This document shows positions 47,301 through 57,840 of a stretch of 64,000 nucleotides of DNA, piece after piece. Each line of letters starts with the position of its first letter. The first letter of the stretch is position 1. Origin of the DNA: Valencia hispanica (lineage: Eukaryota; Chordata; Actinopteri; Cyprinodontiformes; Valenciidae); the NCBI GenBank assembly GCA_963556495.2, contig OY747721.1, positions 33,078,349 through 33,142,348 on the forward strand, given 5' to 3'. A program made the translations under genes and the position numbers. The notes beneath the pieces were generated by a model, which was not told the DNA's origin, did not search any database, and was given only the letters and a program-made list of their open reading frames with translations.

Positions 47301-48387
47301 GCACATGTATTGTGCAAAATGCATTAAAAAAAATATTCAAATCTTTTTTTCCAAAATATGCAACACAAACATTATTCAGAACATAAAGATGAAGATATTT
47401 CAAAAAATGAAAAGCTAAATGTTATATATATATTTAAAAAAACTGTTTAAAATGGTCTGCTTTCCCTGTTAGTTATTTATACATTTTATCAACCTGCACA
47501 TATTCGAATTAAAAATGCTTCGAGTTCAACAGTTTTTCTTCTTCTGTAAAATGGAAAACAACAAATGTTAAACTTGCAATATGTAGTGTAAATAGGAACA
47601 CTGAACACCAGTATTTATCCACCTTAATGACATCAAAATGCACAATGGTGGTTTAATAAAAATCTCTACCTTTGGCTACATTTCTATCATTTCTACCTTA
47701 TACCTGTCATATCGCCCACCACTATGACATGGTATGAATACTTTTTCAAGACGTCACCAACTCGACTCTCACAGGTCACCTTAGCATGACGGATATTGTC
47801 CATCAAGCCATTTATACTCTCTTGCGTGTCCTTGAGGCATTTCTCCACCTCCTTACTCTTTCTTTTCAGCACCAACTGTAAGGGGAAACACAATTTGGGG
47901 AAGAGTTAAACAGTTGAAGCTGGAATAAAGCGAGACGTGATGTATTTTATACCTCCTGATTTTCCCTCTCTGCCTCCAACATGACTTTATCGTGATTGAT
48001 GCATTCCACGATGCCACATTCGCAGCACACTGGCATCTTGTCCTGCCTGCAGTAATAGACCAGGGGCTTCTTGTGGCGATCGCACAGCAGCATGGTCCTC
48101 GCCCCTTCCCCTTCTCCTGACCTCACCAGAGGTTCCCTGCAGGACCAGCCGGTGCTGTTGGCAGACTCGGCCAGCACCGACAGGGCCACGTTTCGCTTTA
48201 GGGCAGGTCTGGATGAGAACTCCTGCTTGCAGCAGGGGCAATTGAGGCTGGTGTTCCCCCTGCTCGCTGTGTCCCAATGTTTGCTGATGCAGTCTTTACA
48301 GAAGGTGTGGCCGCAGGGGATGGTTACAGGGCATCTGAAATGCTCCAGGCATATGGCGCAGTTGAGATGTGAATTCTGAGACTCCAT
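44395..48387 (-). CDS. trim65: Tripartite motif protein, TRIM65-type E3 ubiquitin ligase, complete, 7 exons
   Basis: Exons in transcript order: 47953-48387, 47780-47875, 46786-47016, 46490-46658, 46315-46404, 46014-46231, 44395-44703, joining in phase to 515 residues (human TRIM65 about 517). RING finger C3HC4: C10, C13, C25, H27, C30, C33, C50, C53. B-box about 99-135 with C102, H105, C113, H132. Coiled coil about 146-255 (exons 2-3 of 96 and 231 bases, typical TRIM sizes). PRY about 341-413 and SPRY 414-515 (WELEVSKPWAYLGV; GMLLDYEAGTLTYY). In human, TRIM65 ubiquitinates MDA5 and others. The exon 5 acceptor at 46405-46407 was chosen because the AG ten bases further gives an immediate stop. 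Trim47 is the alternative name; length and position next to mrpl38 favour trim65. Start chosen at MESQNSHLN; an in-frame upstream ATG (48498) is less RING-proximal. Confidence 0.85.
45640..45665. repeat. Fragment of a common interspersed repeat
   Basis: The string ctgaggaccagggttgggaa recurs from 1737-1755 in the unk intron. It lies in trim65 intron 6 and no element ends were found. Confidence 0.4.
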
Positions 48388-50346
48388 GTTTGCAGAGAGA
48401 GAGAGAAGGAGAGAAGAAACATCTCTGAGAAAGGCAAGAGAGAAGAAGCTGTCACGATGGTGTGTTAGAAATGACCAAAATAACTCAAACAAACACAAAG
48501 AAACTCCGGCTTATTCTGATTAACAGTTCCAGGGAAAAAAAACGGCCACTGTCATCAAAAATGACCCCTTTTTATTTTTATTTTCTACGTCCAGGTGTGA
48601 CAAAAAAGCAACGGAAAAGTAATAAAGTCACAGCGATACACAAAGCTGCATCCAGGTGGAGCTCAGAGCTAACAGTCCGAACTGGAGCCAATGGAGAGCG
48701 GAGCTAACGCTAGCTCCCGTTAGCTTTACATTTAGCTCCTTTTATTTTAGCCACGAGTCTTAGGGACAAATATTCAGTCAAAGTGTTGAAAGAACCAGAC
48801 CATTTAAATTCAAATGAAACAGCATTCGTTCTCTGCCTACCGATCTGTAAACACTAATAGGACACAGGTCTTACCACTACAATAGACTCATTCCTGCTCC
48901 GTACAGTATGTGGAAGATGCGTTGATGACGAAAACACGCAAAGCATGACGCCTTCACTGGCTGTCGGGAAATAAGACACATAACTATAGCACTATCTGGA
49001 GAAGATGGCACTGTACATAACACTAAAGCGAACAAATACAGCCAAAAGATATGAACTGAGTTGACACGTAATTATTATATTACCTTACGGGTTATATTTA
49101 TACCGTTTAGTGAAATTAACAGTATTTACGTGTTTTCAGACTAGCAATGTAGTAAGTAGTTTGAACGACTGTTTAAATGTAAACAAAAACAGCTAAACTG
49201 TCTAGTTTGGATATTTCGAACTCATAAAATTATTTCACCATCTCAGAAAGACAAAAAGAAAAGGCACACCCACACATTTATAGTAAAATACTCGTGGTGT
49301 GTTCCAGTTGCAGTTGTAAAGTAAAAAAAGTGCTAGGTCCAAGTCAGAAAAAAATCATTTGAAACGTTGTTTCACCAACCTTCACTTGAAAACAAAGAGT
49401 GGCTGAACATGTACAACCCAGAATGTTAAAGTAGTTAGTCATTAAACACATAAGTGTTAGTAAATCTAATTGGCTTTTTGACCTGCAACTTGAACAAAAT
49501 CACTATTAGTGTAATCAGATTAGAAAATGTTGCATATAAGCAGAATTTTACATGGTAAAAACACAATAACTTTGAATTATAGATTTAGGCAAGCATAAGA
49601 CTAAATCAACTTTTAGCTCGTTGATAAAGGGGACAGTCTAATTCATACGGATTTCAAATCCAATTAAATTTAAAGTAGCTCCCACAAATCTTCATATTTG
49701 TTAAATTTATACATTTGTTATGTGAAATTGTCTAAATAAATGAAATAGAAGTTTGAGACCACCAAGTAGAAAATCATGTTTTCCTCTTTCAGTAAAAATA
49801 TCTAACTTAAAGTGTTGAAATTACATTTATCTGTGTGCTGAGACAAAGAGATAATTTGGAAAAATAATTATTGCTCCTTTTGTGAAAAATAAATTGCAGC
49901 GCATGAATATTATTTGAACATGAGTGGCTGCAGCCAAAATACGTGGCATCAGCATTGGAAAACACTATTATTAAGACTGAACACATAGAATTCCTATGTA
50001 ATACTGTGAAGAAGTGTGGATTTTTCTTTCTTTATATATCTAGGATGTCCAGGATATTCAGTTAGTTAAACCAGAAAAGAGTTAAGCGCTTTAGCTTTGA
50101 ATTACATTTCAATTTATCCCTGTAATACCTTTTTGATTTTTTACTTCCTTTCTGCTGTGTATTAACCCGAGAGGATAAGATGAATATCTGAAATGTTGCT
50201 TTTTAATGAATCGTTATTTAGGATTTAGTGTTGTGTAACGCGATCATGCCAGATTTCTGACCTCCGTGATTCATGGAACGCAACATCTTCGTCCCCTATG
50301 GTTTGGGTAAACTCTCGGCCACCGTAGTTACGGTAGACTATTCAAG
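48388..50346. other. trim65 / mrpl38 divergent intergenic region
   Basis: A head-to-head gap of about 2 kb should contain both promoters and any non-coding first exon of trim65. A 'gagctaacgctagctccc' palindromic stretch lies near 48702. The middle (49000-50200) is AT rich with no recognisable gene or clear element. Confidence 0.5.
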
Positions 50347-50352
50347 ATGGCG
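50344..50352 (+). promoter_or_regulatory. YY1-like AAGATGGCG motif overlapping the mrpl38 start codon
   Basis: The consensus AAnATGGCG-type YY1 site coincides with the initiator ATG, as is common in vertebrate housekeeping and mitochondrial protein genes. Binding is inferred from the motif only. Confidence 0.45.
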
Positions 50353-53300
50353 CTGCGCACAGTCTGTGCTGCTGCGCTGCGAAGTGGGAAAGATTTAGGG
50401 GTCAATAACGCGAGGACAATTGTTACAACAGGTATTGTTACAGTTTTACTCAGTTATATTATATTTAGAAGTTAGCGTCTAATGCCTTGAGTGTTGCTTT
50501 GTGAAAGGATGATTTACCCAGAAACATGCTGGCCTCGACTGTGCGGACAGACGTGACAAACTAAGCAGTCAGAAGAATAAAGCATTTTATTTCCAATCTT
50601 AATTGTGTTGGTAACATAAGAACGGTAGGAGGACAACCCGCAAATGTAGGTCTGTAATTTTGATCGTGAATTTAAAAAAAAAAGGCAATGAACCCTTTAA
50701 AGGGTGACACGATAAGTAATTGTCAGAGAAATCAGGTATGATGAATAAATATAACATTCAATTCAAAAAGTAAAACGCCCACATTTAACATTTTCATTAT
50801 ACAGTTGCATAAATAAAGCATTTATTTCTGTTTATTTTGATGATCATGGTTTATAGCTAATAAAATCTCCAAATCCCATTTCTCAGAAATTTAGAAACGT
50901 ACATAAGACTAATGAAAAAATGGTTTATTACAAAAATTGTATGTGCTAGCCGTGATGTGACTCAAACAATCATAGGGAAGACTGCTGACAGTTTTCTGAC
51001 AATAATGGACACCCTCCACCTTGAAGGGTGGTACACAAGGATTATTGCTAAAAAATATGCTGCCAGGTGTGATGTATCCAAAGATAGTACTGGAAAATTA
51101 AGTGGAAGGAAAAAGTGTGGTAGGTGCAGCTCGACTCTCAAAGTCAGCCGTTTTCTGAATGATTGTAATATTGTAAAAATTTGCCTTATTGGTGTTATGT
51201 AAGATTCAAATGTTCTTAGAAATATATCTGAGTTTGTAATAAATTTGAATTTCACATGTATCATTTGTGTGGTGGTTTTATAGTGTTTCCAAGGATGACA
51301 GAGGATCATTTAACAACTTTTTGGTCCTTCTTTGTAAAGAATATGCACGTATCCCACAGCAACAGTCTGCCACCTAATTTAAAATCCTCCGGATCTGAAG
51401 AAGAACTTATAGGCCTAAAGTAATAAATAATAATTTTTCACTAAAAGAGGTTTGTCTGTGAACGTGCCTGACTGAAATAAATGTTTTTCCCCTTTAATTG
51501 TTCTAATTTGTCTTCGATTTTAAAAATGCAGTTATAGAAGATCATTTAAAATCCTGAAAATTTAGACTTAAACTGTTTCTACTCTCCCAGGGGTCCTCAG
51601 CAAGCTGGTACCTCCGCTGGGTCCCATGCCCAACGAGGAGATTGACGCATCAAACTTGGAGTCCCTGGAGAAATACCGCAGCTACACTCGTTACTTCAGA
51701 CAGGCCGAGGAGGCGAAAAGAAAGCATGTGTGGTGGAAGACCTACAGGAGCCACGTGGAAAAAGCCGATCCTGAGCATGGTGAGGAATAAATCTGGAATC
51801 TGCTACTGACGTGGACCCTGACGGGGTTTAAATGTGTCACCGAGTGTTTTTGTTGTGTTTGAAGGTGCGGAGCGAGTGGACATCGGGCTGCCTTACTGTC
51901 GTCCCAGCAGGATCAAAGAGGTGAAGGAGAGGAAGCATGTGATGAGGGAAAACAAGAGGAACGTCGAGTTGGAGAGGGCCTCCCGACTTCGTACCTGTAC
52001 GCTTTTGCTTGACGTAGGAGAAAAGTTTGTGTTTTAATTATGGAGGTAAACACGCCTGCATACCCGACAGTGAAAATCAACTTGGATCGAGTGCAGCAAA
52101 CCTGGGAGCAGACCAGCGGGCCGTTCGACATAAAGAAGCTGGCAGACCACTACGGGGTCTTCAGGGACCTCTTTCCAATGGCGTATTTTCTACCTCGGGT
52201 CACCCTCCACATCAGCTACAGCCAGGGCACTGACGGCCAAGTGCATTATGGGAATCAGCTGACGCCTACTGAAGTATGTTAAAAAAGACAAAGGACGAGT
52301 TTCCCTGTGTCCTGTTGGCTTAATCTTCAGTTCTGTCCCGACACTCTAGGCAGCGTCAGCCCCCCGGATCAGCTTCAGCGCAGAGGAGGGATCCCTGTGG
52401 ACGCTCCTGCTCACGTCTCCAGGTCAGCATCGACTTTTAAGGTATAATTTCTGTCTGTTTTTACATTTACATACAGTAAATGTTTTTTTTTTTGTGCAGA
52501 CGAGCATCTTCTGGATAACGAGGCGGAGTACCTTCACTGGCTTGTGTAAGCGCTTTCGATCGACTCCAAAGCGTGCATTTCATTGTCCAATTAGCCCTAA
52601 AATGTGTGAAATTTTAGGACTCTTTTTAAGACCCATTTTTATATTTTGTATTTTTCTGTCGTTTATGGTTTATTGTTTTGAATCTGTTTTCCCTACGGTG
52701 TGAAGCGCTTTGGTCAGCAATTGCTGTTGCAATGTGCTATACGAATACATTTGACACTGACAGTTGTTAAGGCGTAGAATGGCTCGTGTCCTTGCAGGGG
52801 GAACATTCCAGCTGGAGCAGTGCAGACCGGAGAGGAGCTGTGTCACTACCTGCCGCCCTTCCCTGCGAGGGGAACAGGCTTCCACCGCTATGTCTACGTC
52901 CTCTTCAAGCAGGAGAAACCCATCAGCTTCCGGGAAGATTTCCGCCCATCACCGTGGTGAGCAATGGACATGCGGGTGTGCAGTGAGGAAAAGGTTGTGC
53001 CGTGTGCCACTTGTGTCCGTGTGTGTTTTTGACGCACCTGCAGGTAATAAGCCATCATGTCTCTCCTCCCCAGCCACTCACTGGCCGATCGCACGTTTAA
53101 GACCATCGATTTCTACAGAAAGCATCAGGACGACATGACGCCTGCGGGCCTGGCCTTCTTCCAGAGCCAGTGGGATGAATCTGTTACCAACACCTTCCAC
53201 AACACACTCAGTGAGTCGTCTCTCTTTAATTAAAAATCACATAAATATGCAGCTTGTTTTTACAAATGAATAAGACAAAAATGGAACACAAGCGCCTTTA

Positions 53301-53516
53301 AGCCTTTGACACATAATCCTGACTTTTATGTTGCAACATGTCTGACATGTGCCTGTTAACATGGATATTGTTGCTTTAGATATGAAGGAGCCAGTGTTTG
53401 AGTTCATCAGACCTCCGGTGTACCACCCCCCACAAGTCAAGTTTCCACACAGACAGCCGCTGCGCTACCTGGATCGATACAGGGATGGGAAGAAGCACAC
53501 CTATGGCATATACTGA
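50347..53516 (+). CDS. mrpl38: Mitochondrial large ribosomal subunit protein mL38 (MRPL38), complete, 9 exons
   Basis: Exons 50347-50431, 51591-51779, 51865-51996, 52071-52273, 52350-52422, 52500-52545, 52798-52956, 53074-53210 and 53380-53516 join in phase to 386 residues (human 380). mL38 is a component of the 39S mitoribosomal subunit with a phosphatidylethanolamine-binding-protein-like fold. The N-terminus ([16 protein letters not shown]) is basic and alanine rich, a matrix-targeting signal. Family signatures: [82 protein letters not shown], and a C-terminus of [19 protein letters not shown] followed by IY. Exons are small and introns short except intron 1, which carries a transposon relic. 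Confidence 0.95.
50930..51200 (+). mobile_element. Decayed Tc1-like relic in mrpl38 intron 1
   Basis: Strings 'gacaataatggacaccctcc', 'ttgctaaaaaatatgctgcc', 'tgtgatgtatccaaag' and 'gtggaaggaaaaagtgtggt' match the HTH region of a known fish Tc1-like element. The 96-codon frame 50912-51202 is a relic, not a gene. Confidence 0.45.
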
Positions 53517-53595
53517 TGGGGAGAAACGCATAATAGGAAACTCGTAATCGTGCAAGTGTGGAATTTGATTGGACTGCTTATGCTCTTTTCATCCT

Positions 53596-53601
53596 AATAA
53601 A
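53596..53601 (+). terminator. Poly(A) signal of mrpl38
   Basis: AATAAA lies 80 bases after the stop codon, giving a very short 3' UTR as is usual for this gene class. Confidence 0.75.
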
Positions 53602-53631
53602 CCATTTCTAAGCTCTTTGTCTTTAAATTGT

Positions 53632-53735
53632 GCAGATTGATCAATCAATCAAGGTTTATTTGTAGAACACTTTCCACAACCCTGGAAGGTGACCAAAGTG
53701 CTTTACAGAAGAAAATACAAAACATACGAAAACAG
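53632..53735 (-). mobile_element. Short retroelement tail
   Basis: 'atcaatcaatcaaggtttat', then 'accaaagtgctttacag': the inverse of a LINE/SINE 3' tail with an (ATTG)n end, akin to the nested insert at 10323-10485. Confidence 0.5.
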
Positions 53736-55639
53736 TGGCGTCGCCTGGCCTGGGCATTCCCGGCTCTAGCCCCGAAAATTTCTCATCAAGCCCCAAATGT
53801 TTTTTTTTTACCCCAGAAGTAATAAGTGTACATTAACTGAGCCGCCCTATGACATTAATGAAGAAGGTAGTATTGCATTTTCCTGGCTTCGGTGAATGCA
53901 ACAGAGACACGACGGTATGCCCGATCAGAGAGGAGTTCTGCGGGGAATCTTCCGTGTCTTATTGGCTGACAGACCGGTGTTTAATCTAACCTATAGAGCG
54001 GTCCTGACAGAAAATGCACATCAGACGATTTTTGACAGAAATAAGAGGGACAATTCTTTAGTTGCGACGGCTGGCAGTGGGCGGCAAAACTCTGGGCCAA
54101 CACATAAAACGGGTAAAAAAACAATTTATATACGTTATGTCTTGAAATGATATGAACATTAGGCAGATTCACAGCAGTGTTTGCGAAAACACATCAGTCG
54201 GACAAAATCTTCAGACATTTTGGACCGACGTGCGTTGGTCTGCGTCTCCCCTTTGATCTGTGTCTCACTATGGCTCCTCATCGGCCCACAGTGCAGCTCA
54301 TTGCAAGCTTTCTCTCGGTCCGTAACTGGCCGCTTGCTTTTAGCAGCACCAGAACTTTCTGCACAAAGCTCCAAAACTTTTCTAAGAGTTTGAATTAATA
54401 ACTGTGTTTATTAATGTGGGTCAGACCCACTGTGTTTAACCCTAAAGTGAGTCTAAGTACATACATCTTATTCAAAATTATTATAGGTAATAGTGCTTGA
54501 ATATTAGGTTTATATCATGTTTATATAAGCCTAAAAATTCTTCATTTAGACTGGTGAGGAGGGGTGTATCTAGGAAGTTTTTAAAGAGGGCTTAATGGGG
54601 GCCAGTGATGATCTTGGGGTGTCGCACTAAAATAAAAGTATGGCTGTAATACGAAGGGGGCGGGGCCTAGACTGAGTGACAGACATCAGAATCACAGCAT
54701 GGGGGTTTAAAGATTGATGTAAATATAAATACTTAAAATCCATAAATAACCCTAACTAATTAAAGCTGTTACTCTGTCTTATCTTTCATTAGATTATTAT
54801 CTGCACAAGAAGTGATAATGTAGGCATCTTCATAAATACAGAATAGAAGGAACTGCTTCAGAAAGCAGGGCAGGATTAAAATCACTGACTAATCAACGAC
54901 TGATTTAACATTTAGACGGATGATTGTCTGGGAGGAAACAAATCAGAGTATACTACTAGAATAAACTGGACTACAGCACTGATTAAATCAACAGTTTTAC
55001 TTTTGTTCTGAGTACAAAGACTGCTGTCATGACTGGGACTGAGCTGCCTTGGTGGAGGTCTGCGCTCTTTGAGGGCTTTTCTAGTTAAAACTATATAATT
55101 GAGCCAATTTCCCCCCAAAAAATGACACTTGAATGCTAATCATGTTGCAAAGGTGAGCTCCATTTATGATTACCTTTTGATAACATCTATTAAGATAAAG
55201 GAAATCTGATGTTATACTTGGTTTACAGATGACTTAGAAAGACAGAGAATGATGAAAGGAGCAGCAGACAGAGAAAAAAATGAAAATATTAATAATTGTT
55301 ACCTTTTGACTTATTTTATCATCCTGTTTTACCTAACGTTACTGATTTTAGAGATCTTTAGATTGTCACGTTTTAGTTTAAAAATAAATACATTTTGAAG
55401 TACATATCGCTGTGTTTGGCTTTAAACAAGGTGCCACAATGCTCAAGAAAGCTTTCATAAAAAGCCTTTTTTTACTGCGTAGGTTTCCCCAGATTCCTCT
55501 AAGAGGGTGCGGGCTCAGCCCCCAATGTTTCCAGGTCCAGCAAAACGCCCCTGTACGAGAAATAAAACAGTGAAAGTTTAAAATGTAAACAAGAATAACA
55601 CAAACATCATCAGAGCATTGCACTAAAAGATCTGGATAA
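53736..55639. other. Intergenic, no gene recognised
   Basis: The interval contains fragments that look like fish interspersed repeats (for example 'gtggcgtcgcctggcctggg' near 53731 and 'gaggggtgtatctaggaag' near 54561). Open frames are short and unrelated to known families. Confidence 0.5.
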
Positions 55640-56569
55640 GAGATATGGGATCAAATACAGGGTACAATCCCTGTAGGTTAAAAGCCGGCCTAAAAATATG
55701 TGTTTTTAGTTGACTTTTAAACAAAGTCAAATCTGGGGTTGGACGCAGATCACTAGGCACTAGGTTTATTCCAGAGCTTGGGCGCAGCTACTGCGAAGGA
55801 GCGATCACCCCAGTGCTTGTATCTGGACCGGGGAAGCTCCAGAAAAAGCTGCCCCAGCGACCTTGTTGCCCTGCTCCGCTTGGCTTAAAAACACAGTGTG
55901 TCACAGATGTAAAACAGGGTTAATCCGCGAATTCCCTTTAAAAGTCAAAAGTTACATTTTATACGGAATTCTAAAAATTACAGGAAGCCAATGAAGTGTT
56001 AAAAGAATGGGGGTGTATTGGTGAGAAGGCGAGCAGCAGCGTTCTGAACCAGTTGCAGGCGAGCAACGGGGGATTGGGATAAACTAATCTGGCGCTAATA
56101 AATGCATGAATGGTTTTCTTCAAGTCTGTGCGAAAAAGGAAAAGCTTGAGCCTGGAAACAGCGCGGAGCTGAAAGAAACCCGCTTTAACCACCGCATTAA
56201 TTTGTTTGTCAAATATTTAATTGCTGTCAAAAATGAAAGCGAGCAGCAGCACCTGATTAAAAACGATTTTCTCTAACAGTAAAAAAAATACATCTTTTAG
56301 CATTTTTTCAGGGAGAGAATCGAAGGGACAACCAGAGGGTTTCGTTTCTTGAATTAATGCAGTGAAGAAGAGGAAATAGGAGTAAAAACATTACAACGTT
56401 CATAAGGGGACAGAAGAGAGGCAGAGAAGTTCATAACGACAAGCTCTGTATTCAAAAAGCTAGAAGAAAGTGCCTCTAAAAATTACAGGAAGCCAATGAA
56501 GTGATAAAAGAATGGGGGTGATGGGTGAGAAGGCGAGCAGCTGCGTTCTGAACCAGTTGCAGGCGAGCA
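55640..56569 (-). mobile_element. Older L2-like LINE, minus strand: 3' fragment, internally deleted, plus start of a second copy
   Basis: On the minus strand, frames resemble the C-terminal part of L2-type ORF2 (VVKAGFFQLRAVSRLKLFLF, KKTIHAFISARL). Bases about 55965-56240 match the stretch at 61518-61680, and 56245-56460 match 62310-62530, so about 630 bases present in the second copy are missing here. At about 56465 the sequence restarts (56465-56569 repeats 55960-56065), marking a tandem second copy, which continues at 61515 beyond the inserted LINE. Confidence 0.7.
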
Positions 56570-56867
56570 GCTTTTCTAAGAATTTGTAACCTGGAGGCAG
56601 TGTTGGTTGGTACTCTGTGACGGGGGTAAGCTGTATTGTGTCATTTCCTGTTGTCACTGTTGTGCTCCGTGGAGCTGTTTGGTGTTCAGACTCTCTTGAA
56701 TTGATCTTGTTTTTTCTGTGCTGATGCCTCTCTAAGTTATTTTAACACACAAGCACGCGAAAACACACGTTTTGTGGTGGTGTACTTTACGTTCTGGGAA
56801 CTCCTTGTGTTTCACACAGTTTTTCTTGGGGTGGTAAGGTCTGGCTAGCTCAGCTAGCTTAGCTTCA

Positions 56868-57750
56868 TTGCGGCTATGGCTACTCTTCTCTCTCCTGTCT
56901 CTAACTCTCTCTTGCTCTCTGTGTCAGATGTGTAGTTGTTTCCCTGCCTGCTTTAGTTATAATGGTAACTGTAATAAATGTAATATTTTTGTAGCTTTGG
57001 AGGCGAGGGTATCAGAATTAGAAGCACGGCTCCACGCTGTTGAAAAACCAGCAGATAGCCGAAGCCCATTAGCCAGCGCGGAGCCAAGAAGGGTAGAACC
57101 CCCTAGCCAACCTCCGATAGAGCCCGCGCAGCCGGGACCCCAGGCCGGCTGGGTGACGGTATGTAGGAAGCATAGTTCTAGTACCCAGCCCCCGGGCCAC
57201 CACCAACCCGTCCACGTTTCTAACAGATTGTCCCTGTTCAGCGACACACCCGCTGAGAAGCCGACCCTGGTAATTGGCAGCTCCATAGTCAGAAAAGTGG
57301 CATTAGAGACACCATTGATCATAGTCAAATGCTTGCCAGGGGCCAGAACGGCGACATCAAATCCTACCTGAAACTGCTGGCTAAAGATAAGCGTAAATAC
57401 AGTAAGATTGTTATTCACGCTGGTGGTAATGACACCCGGTTACGCCAATCGGAGGTCACAAAAATTTGTGTTGGTTCGTGTGTAAGTTTGCCAAAACAAT
57501 GTCAGACTCTGTAATCTTCTCTGGTCCCCTGCGTGATCGGACCAGTGACGACATGTTTAGCCGCATGCTGTCATTCCATCAATGGTTGTCTAGGTGGTGT
57601 CCTGCAAACGATGTGGGATACATTGATAACTGGCAAACTTTTTGGGGAAAACCTGTTCTGATCCGGAGAGATGGCATCCATCCCACTTTGGATGGAGCAG
57701 CTCTTCTTTCTAGGAATATGGCCAAATTTATTAGTCCTCCTAAACACTGA
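56868..57750 (+). pseudogene. LINE ORF1 with coiled coil and SGNH-esterase domain, frameshifted
   Basis: A Cys-containing start ([21 protein letters not shown] has a leucine-heptad look), a proline-rich linker, then esterase blocks: [12 protein letters not shown] (serine block), [13 protein letters not shown] (GGND block) and [14 protein letters not shown] (DxxH block). The three parts lie in different frames (breaks near 57345 and 57490). Esterase ORF1 proteins are known from CR1/L2 LINEs. Confidence 0.8.
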
Positions 57751-57840
57751 CAACCCAGGGTCCAGACCAGGAAGCAGAGTCGTAGTTTAACCCTCTCTGC
57801 TGCTTCTGTACTGTTACCCACCCATTACCCTATAGAAACA

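Noticed and set aside
47693..47779. Open reading beyond trim65 exon 2 (frame continues past the GTGACC donor)
   Set aside because: The 96-base exon ending at 47780 fits the standard TRIM structure, and the next exon joins in phase; the continuation is chance.
48388..48498. Alternative in-frame start of trim65, 37 codons upstream
   Set aside because: TRIM proteins place the RING within a few residues of the start; the upstream part is hydrophobic and preceded by a likely UTR splice acceptor.
50912..51202. 96-codon frame in mrpl38 intron 1 as a small gene
   Set aside because: It matches the DNA-binding region of a dispersed Tc1-like element and ends without the rest of the transposase.
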